From Euclidia mi (Eukaryota > Arthropoda > Insecta > Lepidoptera > Erebidae): a DNA stretch of 64,000 bases. Below are positions 1 through 10,902 of the stretch, piece after piece (within the stretch, counting starts at the first letter, position 1; every line of letters starts with the position of its first letter). The notes below the pieces were generated by a model that was not told where the DNA came from, ran no database searches, and worked only from the letters and a program-made list of their open reading frames with translations. The stretch is taken from NCBI GenBank assembly GCA_944739405.2, contig OX123186.2, positions 15,183,552 to 15,247,551 on the forward strand. The letters run 5' to 3'. A program made the translations under genes and the position numbers.

Positions 1-3
1 AGA

Positions 4-789
4 ATGCTGTTTAGAACAATCATTCACTTCTTTAAATCACTAGAACAAACTGTAGAGATATTAAACAGTAATAAAACTCAGAACCTTTACTCAGAGGTTG
101 TAGGTAATAGATTAGGCTTAGATTCAAAACAATTAAAAATAAACATGAATTGTCTGAAACGGCATAGAAAGTATAATAAATTAAATAAACATATTAGGAA
201 ACTCATTCTTAGTCTAAAGCAATATAGGAAAACTAAGATAACATCTCAGCAATATAAATGTTTAGTTTCTGAGCGTTTAGATTTGTTAATAGAGTTAGAC
301 AAATACAATGCAGAGTTGAATAATGGCAAAACGTTATATGACAAACATACTAGGGATCTTAAAAGTCAAATTAGTTCCTTACAATCTCAAATAAGTAGAA
401 TGAACACGCAATATGAAAATGAGGTTCAGGGATATATTAGGAAATATGATGAGATTGCACAAGTGGGGAGACAAAATTTAGAATATGTAAAGGCCTTAAC
501 AAATACTAATAGTTGTTTGAATATCATAAAACCAACATTACCCACTTGTGAGTCCCAGATTATTTGCGATAGTGATAAAAGTACTTGTTCAGAGAATAAT
601 AGAACAGGAAAGTCTTCTTTAGGTAAGAATTCTGGCACAAATAAAGTTTATATATTCTCAGATAGGCTTGGTGTAGGTTTACGTAGTTTAATAAATTGTG
701 AGCTGACACAACACAATACTATCAATTATTGTTATCCAAGGTCTTCGTTTACATATCTAATTAAATACATTAAATACAACAATATTTGA
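4..789 (+). pseudogene. LINE ORF1-like protein, N-terminal coiled-coil part
   Basis: This 261-codon frame is lysine-, asparagine- and leucine-rich. From about residue 45 to 155 it shows heptad-like spacing of leucine and isoleucine with many charged residues (for example LKSQISSLQSQISRMNTQYE), which reads as a coiled coil. The last ~45 residues (after VYIFSDRLGVGL) look like the start of an SGNH-hydrolase-type fold, as found in ORF1 of some CR1-group LINEs, where the Gly-Asp-Ser block follows a beta strand. The frame is lost at about 785-789 and continues in the next frame. The start Met at 4 may not be the original one because the window edge is so close. It would act as an RNA-binding chaperone with the element's RNA. 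Confidence 0.55.
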
Positions 790-1281
790 TAGGCAGTCTA
801 CAATAATTATCACATATGGTGATAGCCCAACGGTGACTAAAAAGGATATATTTAATTTGACAGAAGTTATGTTATCGCTTCATAGCAAATTTGAATGCAA
901 ATTTATAACTCTTGCTTTGCCTTATTCTTATAGCTTAAATGAAACAATGAATAGTTATATTCATGAACTCAACTGACATGGCATGACATGTGCTTATACA
1001 ATTTGACATGGCAATATAAAGATTTTATTTTATTATTTGACATTAATCAATTTATTAGTAATTTTACATTGACCAAAGATACTATGTATCTGCCACTATT
1101 TTATAGAAGACAAGTTGCTAAATTATTAGCATTTAATTTACAAAATGACACAGGTACATGTAGGGTATCCAAGAATTTAGCTTCTGTAAATAGTTCCTAT
1201 CTTAATAATTCTTCTATTGATTATACTGACACAAGTTCTTTAAACTTAAGACTAGGACAAAGGGTAGACAAATTCAACTGA
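785..1281 (+). pseudogene. LINE ORF1-like protein, C-terminal part (SGNH/esterase-like, broken)
   Basis: This is a continuation of the ORF1-like protein in two frames. The piece 785-976 encodes ITYGDSPTVTKKDIFNL and then a helix-rich stretch ending in TGA at 974. The piece from 988 encodes a block ending FTLTKDTMYLPLFYRRQVAK and runs to a TGA at 1279. The order (strand, Gly-Asp-Ser-like turn, helices, then a late Thr-Lys-Asp segment with 'FYRRQ') resembles the esterase-like domain in ORF1 of some CR1-group LINEs. The similarity is by eye and weak. Two breaks make it non-functional. Confidence 0.4.
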
Positions 1282-1871
1282 ATGTAGCACATCAAAACAT
1301 ACAAGGTCTATCTGGCAAGGATTTAGAATTAAGTTTATATTTAGAAAATCACAGTATACAAGTAACGTGTATTACAGAACACTGGCTAAAAGAGTACCAA
1401 ATGAAATTCTTAAATAACTCGCAATACACGGTACACAGTGCCTTCTCTAGGAAACACGCTATTCATGGTGGATACTTGATTATTGTTTCAAATAGCTTAA
1501 CATGTAAAGAACGGAAAGACATAGCAAGTTTGTCTATAGAACGCACTGTGGAACTGTCATGTGTAGAATTTGAGCAGCTTATTATCATATGTGTATATCG
1601 TCCACCGTTAAATAACTTAAGCTTGTTTGAATCAGTTATTGAAGATGCAATTACTAAAATTAGGAGCAATAAGAAAGGTATTATAGTTTGTGGTGATTTT
1701 AATGTAAATATTCTTGATCATTCAGTAATGACTACTGGATTTGTAAATCTATTTAAATCATTTAATTTAAAAAATTTGTTCCTTGAACCAACTAGGATTA
1801 CAGCAACATCATCCACCTGTCTTGACAATATATTTAGTAATTGTACAGTTTCGAATAAATTAGTTAGTTAG
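1272..1871 (+). pseudogene. LINE endonuclease domain (APE type)
   Basis: Frame 3 from 1272 encodes the start of an apurinic-type endonuclease domain. It begins LNVAHQNIQGL, followed by ITEHWL (the catalytic Glu motif, usually TETWL), IICVYRPP, the GDFN motif at about 1696-1707, and TRITATSSTCLDNIFSN near the end. It would nick the target DNA for target-primed reverse transcription. The usual final S-D-H block is not reached before the TAG at 1869. The following sequence (TSDQCGQL in another frame) is where it should lie, so there is a frameshift and the conserved His appears replaced. It overlaps the end of the ORF1-like region by a few codons. Confidence 0.8.
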
Positions 1872-4127
1872 AATTAACTTCGGATCAATGTGGTCAATTA
1901 GCAAGGTTTCCGTATTATAGTGATAGCATCATACATAAAGTGTTAGTTAGGCCATTACCTAGGCATAAGTTTAATGAATTCCGGAATAAAATTTTGATTG
2001 GAATGAATGCTATGAGTCCTGATTTAATGGAGATTGATTCGCCAAATGAAAATTTCAATAATTTATTTAATGTAGTTAACAAGGAATTTCAGAATACTTT
2101 TAGGACTAAGGAGAAAGTAGTTAAGGAATCTCGAGCTTTTAGTGAGTGGGCTACTGCAGGTATTTACAAAAGCAGAGCAAAGATGTACGAGTTGTACGGT
2201 ATGAAGAGATAAAATTCTGATTCGAACTTCACTGAGTATGTTAGGAATTATTCCAAGATATTTAAAAGAGTGTGCAATACAGCTAAGGCATTATTCGTTA
2301 GGAACAAAATTGAACAATCCTCGAATAAAATTAAGGCAACCTGGCGAGCTATTAATGAAGCAACAGGTAAGACAACACTAAAAGGTAATAGTTTTAGTTT
2401 ATTTGATAGTGACAGATTAATTCATAATGACAAAGAAGTCACACACACATTTAATAAATTCTTTGCTAGCATACCGATTACTACTACTAGAGAATTAAAA
2501 TCATCAGCTATAGTCGCAGAAAACCTATTAGAATCTAGTGTAGGAAAATGTGATGTATTATTTAAGTTCCATTGTATTAATTCTACCGACATTATAAGTA
2601 CTTTTCAATCTCTAGAGTCTAAGAATACAGGTGATCTCTGGGGCATTTCTGTTAAGGTTTTAAAAAGTATAATTGATGTAGTAGCTCCTTATTTAAGCAA
2701 CTTATTTAATAAGTGTATTGAATCAGGTGTTTTTCCCGATCTTATGAAACACAGTAGGATAATACCTCTTTTCAAATCCGGCAGTAAGACTGATCCTAGT
2801 AATTATAGGCCAATATCGATACTACCTGCCTTTAGTAAGATTTTTGAAAAGATCATACTCAAGCAATTACTTAGACATTTTAATCTAAACAGCCTCCTTC
2901 ATAGTGAGCAATATGGATTTACCAAGGGTCACTCGACAACAGATGCAGGAGTAGCGTTACTTAAACATAACTAAATTAAACATATTCAGTGCATGGGACA
3001 ATGCCCAAAATGCTATTGGTGTGTTTTGCGACCTTTCGAAAGCATTCGATTGTGTCTGCCATGAAACGCTCTTATGCAAACTTAGACATTACGGCATACA
3101 GACTAAAGCATTGGAAGTCATTAAGTCATACTTAAGTGACAGAATCCAATGTGTTGAAATAAACAGCTCAAACTCCAGTGGCTTACCTGTTGATTTAGGA
3201 GTGCCGCAAGGCAGCATCCTAGGGCCTTTCTTGTTTCTTGTTTACATAAACGATTTACCTTTTTACTTGAAAAACATTTGTGACGTTGTACTGTTTGCTG
3301 ACGATACTTCTTTGATATTCAAAGTAGATAGAAATAAAGAACATTTTAACGAAATAAACAGTGCGCTCATTCAAGTAACTAAATGGTTTAATGTAAACAA
3401 TCTAGTACTGAACGCCAAAGAAACAAAATGTATTAAGTTTGCTCTGCCTAATGTCAGAAACCTTGGTCCTAGTATAGCTCTAAATGACGATGTTCTCGAA
3501 ACATCTGAATCTACATTATTTCTAGGAATAACACTTGATTCGAAATTAAAGTGGGGTGCGCACGTTACATATCTCTCAGGGAAACTTAGCTCAGCTGCTT
3601 ATGCCATTAAGAAGGTTCGTAGGTTGACTGGTGTCGATACGGCTAGATTGGTTTATTTTAGCTATTTTCATAGTGTTATGTCATATGGCATATTATTATG
3701 GGGTAGGGCCGCTTACATAGAAAATATTTTTATATTACAAAAACGGGCAGTTAGGGCCATTTACCAGTTAAAGACAAGTGTCTCACTTAAAGAAAAATTT
3801 AAAAATATTAGTATTCTTACTGTAGCATCACAATATATTTATGCCAGTGTTATGCATGTACGACTACATATAAATTCTTACAAAATGAATAGTGACATAC
3901 ACAATATTAATACTAGGAACAGGCACAAATTATGTGTACCATATTTCCGTTTACACAACACGCATAGCTCTTTTATTGGGCTTAGTATAAGAATGTATAA
4001 TAAGATACCAAGTAATATTTTGGACTTGCCTTTAAGGTCGTTTCAGAAAATTGTTAAAAATAATCTTTTGCTGAAGGCATATTATAGTTTAAATGAGTAT
4101 CTTGACGACAAGTACGCTTGGAAATAA
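1872..4127 (+). pseudogene. LINE reverse transcriptase with C-terminal domain (frameshifted)
   Basis: The RT is spread over two main frames. Frame 2 (1940-2974, interrupted by TAA at 2210) carries the linker, LWGISVKVLK, SGVFPDLMKHSRIIPLFKSG and DPSNYRPISILPAFSKIFEK, then EQYGFTKGHSTTDA. Frame 3 (about 2985-4127) carries FCDLSKAFDCVCHETLL (first catalytic Asp), GVPQGSILGPFLFLVYINDL, the catalytic FADDTS, and FLGITLDSKLKWGAHV. It ends with the long thumb and C-terminal domain YFSYFHSVMSYGILLWG and QKRAVRAIYQL. All catalytic Asp residues survive, so the copy died by indels rather than active-site loss. The ORF ends with TAA at 4125 and is followed by an AT-rich 3' UTR. Confidence 0.88.
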
Positions 4128-4765
4128 ATATTATTTTATTAGGTCAATTTCTTTTTATTATTAGGTCAATAGGCAGTTTTATAGTGTAGTTAATTACCGT
4201 ATTCTCTTTTATACTACATTTGCATTCTAGTTCTACTCTTTTTATTATAATTTATCGGATTTGTAAGGTGAGGGTAACTCGTGGTCATGAATTGCTAGCT
4301 AATAGATTGTAAATTGCTGCAGGTTCATATACCATTACCTTTCGGAACATACTGTTCCACCATAGATCAGAACAGTCATGTTCGCGAGTTGCTTACATCA
4401 AAAGACGTAAGTGGATGCTCCTGTTTCACCATATTCACTTTGGGAGGCTTACTAAATGAACATAATTTATTGCTTGAGTATGATATCAATAACTATTAAC
4501 TTTTGCAATAGTAGATAACTCACAATGTGAAACAGTTGCAGCTCCTTACAAATATAACATGTAAAAGAATTATACTGGCAGTTAAAAAGAGTGGCCACGA
4601 GTTTTATTGCCCGTTCTTTCTCGTGGTTCTACCTATTGCATTGCGAACGTGGCAGTCAATGTAAATGTAGAATCATCTAGTAATTAACTTTAATCTTTGA
4701 CGTTCATAAGCGTCACTTTGTGACCTAAATGAATAAATGATTTTGAGTTTGAGTTTGAGTTTACA
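4128..4765 (+). other. LINE 3' untranslated region and repeat-type 3' terminus
   Basis: This is AT-rich non-coding sequence after the RT stop. It ends at about 4740-4762 with three to four copies of a TTTGAG unit, the kind of short tandem terminus used by CR1-group LINEs. A short ORF at 4314-4499 has no recognisable features and is probably chance. Confidence 0.6.
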
Positions 4766-5013
4766 TACATATCGTCACGCCTTTTATCCCCGAAGGGGTA
4801 GGCAGAGGTGTATTTCTACACCCACTTTTCGCCAGATATACTTTAGTCCCACGTAATAAGGGGCGAGCCTATTGCCGTACCGGGCACATTTCCGTGCTGC
4901 TACTGAGAATTTCGTGACAGAAAAACCCAATAACACTGCCCGACCCAGGAATCGAACCCGGGACCTCCCGATACCACGCGCACATTTATGCCGCGAGACC
5001 AACGAGGCAGTCG
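4766..5013 (-). mobile_element. tRNA-headed SINE, minus strand
   Basis: Read on the minus strand, the element starts at about 5013 with a tRNA-like promoter. An A-box-like 'tggtctcgcggcataaatg' is followed by a B-box GGTTCGATTCC, then 'cagtgttattgggtttttc', and the element ends in the family tail 'cctaccccttcgggg..aaaggcgtgac'. It is about 80-90% similar by eye to the plus-strand copy at 39755-40016. It was inserted right at the 3' terminus of the preceding LINE. Confidence 0.8.
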
Positions 5014-5170
5014 TATAGGGTTTGATGTCGAGTTTTCTGTCTCTACGCAAAGATGGTATTTGCATCGTGTTATCCCTTAGTCGCCTCTTACGACACCCAC
5101 GCACGGGAAGACAGGGGGTGGTGACACTTGTATTCTATGCCGTCAGCCACACGGTCGACAGAGTAAGTAT
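5014..5170 (-). mobile_element. LINE 3'-end fragment
   Basis: On the minus strand this holds 'cgtgggtgtcgtaagaggcg actaagggataac', a block that recurs across moth genomes as a LINE 3' fragment. It directly abuts the head of the SINE at 4766-5013, so part of it may be the SINE's target. It carries no coding frame of its own. Confidence 0.4.
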
Positions 5171-5282
5171 TCTAGAAAATATTAATTTAATTAGAAATAT
5201 GAATGAAATAATATTTATAATTACTATAAAAACATTATTTATGATAAACTGTATCTATTTGTATAAATACATACATACATAC

Positions 5283-5395
5283 ATATACTCACGCCTTTTT
5301 CCCGTCGGGGTAGGCAGAGACAACGGAACGCCACTTGCTTCTATCCTTACAAACCTCACGCGCCTCCTCTACATGCATTACTCTCTTCATGTATA
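5283..5395 (-). mobile_element. Short repeat sharing the SINE-type tail
   Basis: This piece begins (plus strand) 'actcacgcctttttcccgtc', the same tail signature as the SINEs read in reverse, after a (CATA)n run. It then diverges into a different body (acggaacgccacttgctt). It is probably a truncated RTE- or SINE-family 3' end on the minus strand. Confidence 0.5.
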
Positions 5396-6107
5396 AATAC
5401 TCTAGAGAAATGGATAAAAAACTATAACGTTTAAATGTATCGATAAGTTCAAAGAACAACCAGTCACTAACATCGAAAAAAAAACGTCACATAGTTATGT
5501 GCACCCTAGTTAGGTGACAGAAGTGATGGTGAAACGAAATTTTGTATAGGGGTTGGTTTAGGGGAGCTTTTAAGTAAAGGGTCCCATACTTATGTGGTAG
5601 TATAGGGGGTGTTGGTGAAAACGGGCATCAGACTTGCAGGTTTCCTCACGCCTTACCGCTTAGACAGCAATAATTAAAAATGGAATTGGCACTTGTATTT
5701 GAAATGCCTTTGAAGTGACAATCAGTCTGACTATAATATCAAATGCGCACCGACTATTAATACGGAGTTTTTTTATTATTAAAGAAAGTAGTATAATGTC
5801 TTCAGATAGCTCACAAAATTACATCTGAGGTTAAATTAGGTAGAATAATTTGACAATAAATGAATTACAGAATAAATTCTACTGGGCAATACTCAAACTG
5901 TGACCTCCGGATTAGGACTCAGGTTTCGGGGAACTAATAGACCAACAGACCACGCACTTATGTGAAAAAAGGCCTGACAACGACAGAAGACAGGAGTACA
6001 AAAAAGCTTATAAAAACAAAGAATACAGATTTAATCCATTTGGGAGTATTCGTACACTATTGCGTCTGCAAAAATATTTCTATACAATTGTAAAATTTTC
6101 AAATACA
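5396..6107. other. No gene recognised
   Basis: AT-rich sequence. It has a short SINE-like scrap at about 5622-5662 (cagacttgcaggtttcctcacgcc) and a degenerate tRNA-head-like scrap at 5885-5960. Nothing else is supported. Confidence 0.5.
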
Positions 6108-6273
6108 TTAATTGTAACAGATATCTCCATCTATATTACTCACAGTACCACTCCAGACAATTCCCAATACTGCCATAAAACCTGTAGCCATTCCCGCAAT
6201 ATCATTTATTCTCGTAGCCAAAACCAAAAATCTAATAATTATTATACCATCAACATCAAATCCAGTGAGCATC
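6108..6273 (-). CDS. Possible terminal exon with a membrane segment (unrecognised)
   Basis: The minus strand from about 6273 to a TAA at 6108 reads as a 55-codon open stretch. It contains a hydrophobic block (GIIIIRFLVLATR), then INDIAGMATGFMAVLGIVWS, and ends SNIDGDICYN. Composition and hydrophobic patterning look like a transmembrane protein C-terminus rather than random AT-rich sequence. Upstream on the same strand is a pyrimidine-rich tract and TATTATAG / TATAG, which could be a 3' splice site. No start codon context is convincing and no partner exon was found. It may be a real last exon, an endogenous remnant, or chance. I do not recognise the family. Confidence 0.25.
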
Positions 6274-7500
6274 GTCTATACTATAATAAAACTGTAGAGG
6301 TGAAAAAGTCTGTACATTAAAGATATTTTGACGAAAATTAGCTAAACAATTTAGGAAAATGCTAAAAAGCAATACCCGATGTTTTTTAGAATTTATGTCT
6401 GTCTGTCTGTCTGTCTTTCCCTTTATTGCTAAAGATCTCTAAAATGGCGAAATTGATTTCAATAAAACTTACACTCATGTACAAAGGATACTCAAACCTA
6501 TAAAATAGTATAATTATGTTACTTCACAATCGGTTGAATGGTTTTCGGAGTACAGCTTGACCTCTCCTTTGTACGTAGTCCCAAACAAAACAGGGATCAT
6601 CCAAAACTGGTTATATATATGGTGCCATCTATGATCATTATTAATTTGTTAGTAAAAGTATAGTTAGTCTAAATGGGTACCTTCAAAGTGTTTTATGGCT
6701 ACTGACCGATAGATGTCACTATTTTAAAAACAAATTCTAGCAAAATAAATGTTCCTTGCAAAAAAGATAATAATTATGTGTCGGGTATCTTACTGTTATT
6801 AAAAAATAATAGAGTATAATATTCGGCACTTTCATAAACAAAAAGTCTCTGTGTCAAAATTTATTACAATGTCCACTTAATTTAAACGGTCAATCTCATG
6901 TATTTCAAATTATTATGTTTATATAATAGTTATATAATTATTTCATTATTGTTTATTTTAAATGATAAATACAATGACGATAGATCCTTTTTTCAATAAA
7001 TTGTCGATTTGTCCACAATTATTATTTTCTATCTCGGTTGGTTTGTATATGTAAACATAGGTGGCGTTGAAATGACGTCATTTTCTGATTGGCGGTGCTA
7101 AGATTCTCCGAGGATTGATCAGGTTCTCGGATAATTTGCTTTCGTCGTCGTTGGAATACTTGGATTGGGTATTTGACGTTACTTATGAGTTTATGATTGT
7201 TGAATGTTATCGTGTTTCTTTGATTTTTACGTTCGTTCGTGTTCTGTTCTTATACAGGTGTTTCATTATTACCAATTTTCCACTCCTCACATCACGTACG
7301 TGGGAATCTCTGAACGGGAGACTGAGCCCTGAATTCAGATACCTCTTGAATTACTCAACGGGGCTATCTTACTTTCGGCAGGGCTGGATAGTCGTAGTCC
7401 TGTGTGTATTTTCTAAATAAATCGCAGGGACAGACACTTGAAACAGCTGGAATCGACATCCGAACATGTTGTTTTTCACATGATTGGTAAAAATAATTTA
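6274..7500. other. No gene recognised; small microsatellite
   Basis: AT-rich. It holds a (GTCT)n run at about 6397-6416 and a somewhat GC-richer block at 7020-7440 with an AATAAA at about 7416. A 101-codon ORF (7115-7420) is rich in Phe, Leu and Val but has no recognisable motif. The block could be a solo LTR or UTR fragment, but I found no second copy. Confidence 0.4.
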
Positions 7501-7508
7501 CATGTTCT

Positions 7509-7900
7509 ATGTATCGTAGTGAAGGTTGGGTATGGAAGAAGAGTCATGAAAGTAGAATAAATCCTGTAGAAATGAGAGCACTGAGAAGTATGTGTGGTGT
7601 GTCTATGACCGACAAAGTAAAGAATTGTGTGATACGAGAGTGTTGTGCGGTAAAAGAAGATGTACTGACAAGCATCGAGAAAGGCATGTTAAGATGGTTT
7701 GGATACATGGAGAGGATGGATGACAAAAGACTGACAAAAAACATATATAAGGTAAGTGTGAATGGGACAGGACGAAGAGGAAGACCTAGGCGGACGTTCT
7801 GTGATCAGATTGGTGACATCCTAAAAAAAGGACAGGTCAGAAGTACCCTAAACAGAAGAGCATGCATGAGAAACTTGATGGGAGTGAATGAAGCATTTGT
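7509..7900 (+). pseudogene. RTE reverse transcriptase C-terminal domain
   Basis: The frame opens SEGWVWKKSHESRINPVEMR, matching the conserved post-RT region of lepidopteran RTE LINEs ('YGSE.W...H.SRI...EMR.LR.MCGV'). It continues MLRWFGYMERMDDKRLTK and GRRGRPRRTFCDQIGDILKK, then RRACMRNLMGVNEA. After 'VNEA' the normal ending (an Arg/Trp-rich segment before 'SAYPSGK') is replaced by sequence forming a perfect hairpin (7895-7940), so the last ~20 residues are abnormal. The fingers and palm of the RT are absent. Confidence 0.75.
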
Positions 7901-7940
7901 AACGATCCTGACATACCTCTATGTCAGGATCGTTACAAAT
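7895..7940. repeat. Perfect 21-bp inverted repeat, 4-nt loop
   Basis: The left arm 7895-7915 (atttgtaacgatcctgacat + a) and right arm 7920-7940 are exact reverse complements around the loop CCTC. It sits inside the end of the RTE coding frame, where relatives have unrelated sequence. Confidence 0.9.
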
Positions 7941-8119
7941 GGCGTTCCATGGTATCTGCCTACCCCTCCGGGAAACAGGCGTGAGTCTATGTATGTATGT
8001 ATGTATGTTCTACGTGAAGGTGGTAACACAGTTAATGTTGTGTATAAAGAAATGCTCTAAAGATATAATATATTAGGTATATAATATACATATAAAAGTT
8101 ATAAATATATTATACTCTT

Positions 8120-8182
8120 GGCATAAATGACATGCTAATTAAATTCCAACATTTACGCGAACGAAGTCGCGGGCACAGCTAG
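8120..8182 (+). mobile_element. Helitron-like 3' end
   Basis: The end signature 'gaacgaagtcgcgggcacag' is followed by CTAG at 8179-8182 and T, the typical CTAG|T 3' terminus of small lepidopteran Helitrons. The matching 5' TC end was not located. Confidence 0.45.
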
Positions 8183-8886
8183 TACTTAATAAATAATCCG
8201 GGAGCAACTAAACGTTCAAGTTATTATAGTAACCGTCAGAAAAATAATTTGCCCACGAGGAAAGGAATGATATCATTACAAAAATTATCTGAAACATAAT
8301 GAATCACAATAAAATGATGAATAGATATCTTTCGTAACATTTTGACCAAAGATACTTGTCACGACGAGTTATTAATTATCTTTTAAGAAAAAAAGTATTC
8401 GTTTAACATCATTATGCGTATTACGGCCTTAGTCATTACTCTTTGTGATTTGATAGGGGATTTGGGACGTGACTCTTTTGATCTTTTCTAATTAACTTTT
8501 TATATTTTTTATGAATTGGTCTTAATTTGAATTCGGCGAACGACTAAATTGTTTTATTAAGTATGAGTTTTCTTTGTTTTTAAGTATGTTAGATGACAGT
8601 CACAAAAAATTAATTTGCTCCAGACTGGGTGTTTTTATGATCATAATATTAATGTTTGTAAAACCTCCAAGGATTAATAGATCAGAACGTAGCTCTGGTG
8701 GTAAATATTTATAAAATAAATACAAAACAGTATTGGTTATACTTATAAAAAAGGGTACACAGATAATGTTTTCGTTCTTATTTAGTATAATTATAATTTT
8801 ACGTAATAAGGGACAAGTCTTAACTCTCCAATATTGGTGGCACTGATGAAATTAGTAATAATAATGTTAACTTATCGATAGCAATT
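8183..8886. other. No gene; contains donor of a 30-bp duplicated segment
   Basis: AT-rich. Positions 8355-8384 are repeated exactly at 8961-8990 inside a SINE. Nothing else is recognisable. Confidence 0.5.
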
Positions 8887-9309
8887 CGTCATTATCCTCT
8901 TAGCGTTATCCCAGTTTAAATCTGGGGTCCGCTTACTAGTCTAACCGGATTTGGCTGAATCTTGTCACGACGAGTTATTAATTATCTTTTTTTTATTACT
9001 TAGCTTTTCCGCAGAGCGACTGCCTGTCTGACCTTCGCAACCCGAAGGGATAGCGATATTCCATGGTTAAGACTAGTGACAGTTTATTTCGAAGGTACTG
9101 ACGTCCCCTGTAACGACTGTCAAAGATCTTCATGACAACCGGGACCGATGGCTTAACGTGCTCTCCGAGGCACGGGACAAGCTATAATTAATAATTCAAT
9201 ACGCACGTAACTCCGAAAAGTCCTAAGTCCTAAGTGGTGCGCGCCGTGGATTCGAACCCGATACCCTCTGCATGGCATTCTGTTGGTATCTCCACTCGGC
9301 TATGGCTGC
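8887..9309 (-). mobile_element. tRNA-headed SINE with 16-bp target duplication
   Basis: The minus-strand head at about 9309 reads 'ggcagccatagccgagtgga' with a B-box GGGTTCGAATCC and then the 'acttaggacttttcggagtt' region; the body continues to 8887. Flanking copies of CTTATCGATAGCAATT at 8871-8886 and 9310-9325 are an exact 16-bp target duplication. The 30-bp segment 8961-8990 is identical to 8355-8384 outside the element and looks like a patch copied in after insertion. Confidence 0.75.
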
Positions 9310-9431
9310 CTTATCGATAGCAATTAAATGTTTTAAATTACGAAAGTTAAGGTTGCAAGCTATGTGCTCGATGGGTACAGAGCTATTGCAGCACGACGTG
9401 TGGCGTAGTGACAAATCTGTTCACATTATAT

Positions 9432-9600
9432 AAAATAATTGCGATACTGACTGACTGATAGACAACATATAGTAAAACGATTGGGCACAAGAAGTTGAAA
9501 AATAATTATTTTGTATATTCTTTGAGGATCATAGGCATGCACTAAAGGATTTGCTACAAATCTCAAATCGGTATAGGGCAAAAAAGGAAAATTTTAACCG
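9432..9600 (+). mobile_element. Degenerate Helitron-like repeat copy
   Basis: It follows the same order as the 206-bp family at 12069-12274 (tgcg.tactgactgactgac, then attgggc..aag..gaa, then 'ggatcatagg..tgcactaa') but with many substitutions. It is an old copy. Confidence 0.45.
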
Positions 9601-10074
9601 GGCGTCTTTTAGTGGTAGCATAATAACCATTATAATTAGAGTAATAGCTGCACTACGCTTAGTGTATTGTATCACACCCAAGTTACTTCATAATGATTTA
9701 CCACACGCATGTCACTAGATTCCGTCTTATTTTCATGTAACAATACATAAAGACAGAGTTCAAGACCTCAAAATATTAACAAAATAATAAAACAGATCAA
9801 AAATGCAATACAGAAAACCTATTCCATTGAAAGTAGCTCATAAAAGATATTTCTAGACATAGGTATAATAAGTTAGATTTTATGTGCCTAGTAAAATATA
9901 AGTCTTAATTTAGATGTAATTAACTTTAAGTAGAATCTTTGAGCTGGAAATGTAGTTATCGCTCCTATAATTTGAGCGCTATTACCAGATTACTAAAGCA
10001 ATAATGTAATAGGGTCACCGTTGAATGCTGAGTTATAACTTTCAGTTGAGGCTCACGGTTCATATACATTTGAC

Positions 10075-10290
10075 TGCACGATTGGCGTAGTGATTGAAGC
10101 GGCCGCCTCGCCGCCTGACGCTGCGCCTAGTGTTGAGAATTCAATCCCCACACGAGGCAACAGTTTGTGTGATTCATAAATTGTTGTCCCGAATCTACGT
10201 GTTCATTGTGTCCGTTAGTTGTATGTTTGTAAAGTCCCCTACGACACAGGATTTAGGCCTAGTGCGGGAGTCGTCTTTTTACAAAAGATA
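10075..10290 (+). mobile_element. tRNA-derived SINE, plus strand
   Basis: The head 'gactgcacgattggcgtagt' is followed by 'aagcggccgcctcgccgcc', a degenerate B-box (gagaattcaatcccc), the body 'attgttgtcccgaatctacg', and the 3' part 'tttaggcctagtgcgggagt' before an A-rich tail. The same family lies in reverse at 43306-43520, which has a cleaner B-box (GTGGGTTCGATTCCC on the minus strand). Confidence 0.7.
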
Positions 10291-10494
10291 AAAAAAACAA
10301 AAATAATACACATGTCCGCGTTGTCTAAAAACTACAACAGACATACTATAATTTCTTCATAGTCTCTTTGAAACCTCTGTTTACTCTTCTCGGGCGCTAG
10401 CGTAGTAAGATTAACAAACTGGTAGGTATGTAGAGGAGCTCAAGTTCAAACTAACGGTGGGCAATACTGATTTTAAGTGAAAGTTAAGTTGCTT

Positions 10495-10640
10495 ATCATG
10501 CCTTACTGCCAAAGAAAACAGAGTGAGGAACCCTGCATCTCTGAGAGTTCGTCATTGTGTTGTTCAAAGACATGAGAAGACTGGCAATTGCCCGCTTTGG
10601 TGGACTTTGCCTACAACTTCTTAAAGTGAGAGAGGCCCGT
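10495..10640 (+). mobile_element. SINE 3' portion
   Basis: The order 'gaggaaccctgcatctctga', 'gttgttcaaagacatgagaa', 'tggtggactttgcctacaac', 'gagaggcccgtgctcag' parallels the 3' body of the SINE at 47168-47473 read on its own strand. The tRNA head is missing. Confidence 0.55.
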
Positions 10641-10709
10641 GCTCAGATGTAGAACAGTTTATTTACCTAGAGGATACTACATTTTCCACAGTTCTATATT
10701 TGATATTCG

Positions 10710-10892
10710 CTAAACATACTATAACAAATAGACTTTTTAAGGCCCTTGCTTAAGCATACAAATTGAAATAAATAAAGATTTATCTGTACATTCATAAAAA
10801 AATGGGCAAGTGCGAGTCGGACTCGTGCACGAAGGGTTACGGTACCATCATCTTTAAAAGAAAATCACGTTTGTTGTATGTATACTTATATT
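10710..10892 (+). repeat. Direct repeat X, copy 1 (183 bp)
   Basis: It starts TTCGCTAAACATACTATAAC and ends with 'tgttgtatgtatactt'. It contains the widespread insect repeat end 'gggcaagtgcgagtcggact'. It is nearly identical to 11418-11601; the two copies flank the 513-bp unit 10903-11415. Confidence 0.85.
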
Positions 10893-10902
10893 AAAAATAT
10901 AA

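Larger units (their letters stand above)
1..4765 (+). mobile_element. LINE (CR1/jockey group, possibly Daphne-like), degenerate copy
   Basis: A single non-LTR retrotransposon accounts for this stretch. It carries, in order, a coiled-coil ORF1-like region, an apurinic-type endonuclease, a reverse transcriptase, and a 3' end made of short TTTGAG repeats. The window starts inside or at the edge of the element, so its 5' end cannot be judged. Every domain is broken by stops or frameshifts (near 787, 974, 1279, 1869, 2210 and 2970), so it is a dead copy. The RT has the FADD active site and a long C-terminal domain typical of the CR1/jockey assemblage. The repeat-type tail instead of poly(A) fits CR1-like groups. 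Clade assignment is from memory of motif style only. Confidence 0.85.
7500..8010 (+). mobile_element. RTE-type LINE, 3' fragment
   Basis: This is the 3' end of an RTE-clade LINE: the C-terminal RT domain in one frame (7509-8060), then the end signature 'ctacccctccgggaaacagg' and a (TATG)n tail to about 8007. Everything upstream of the C-terminal domain is missing, so it is strongly 5'-truncated. Confidence 0.75.
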
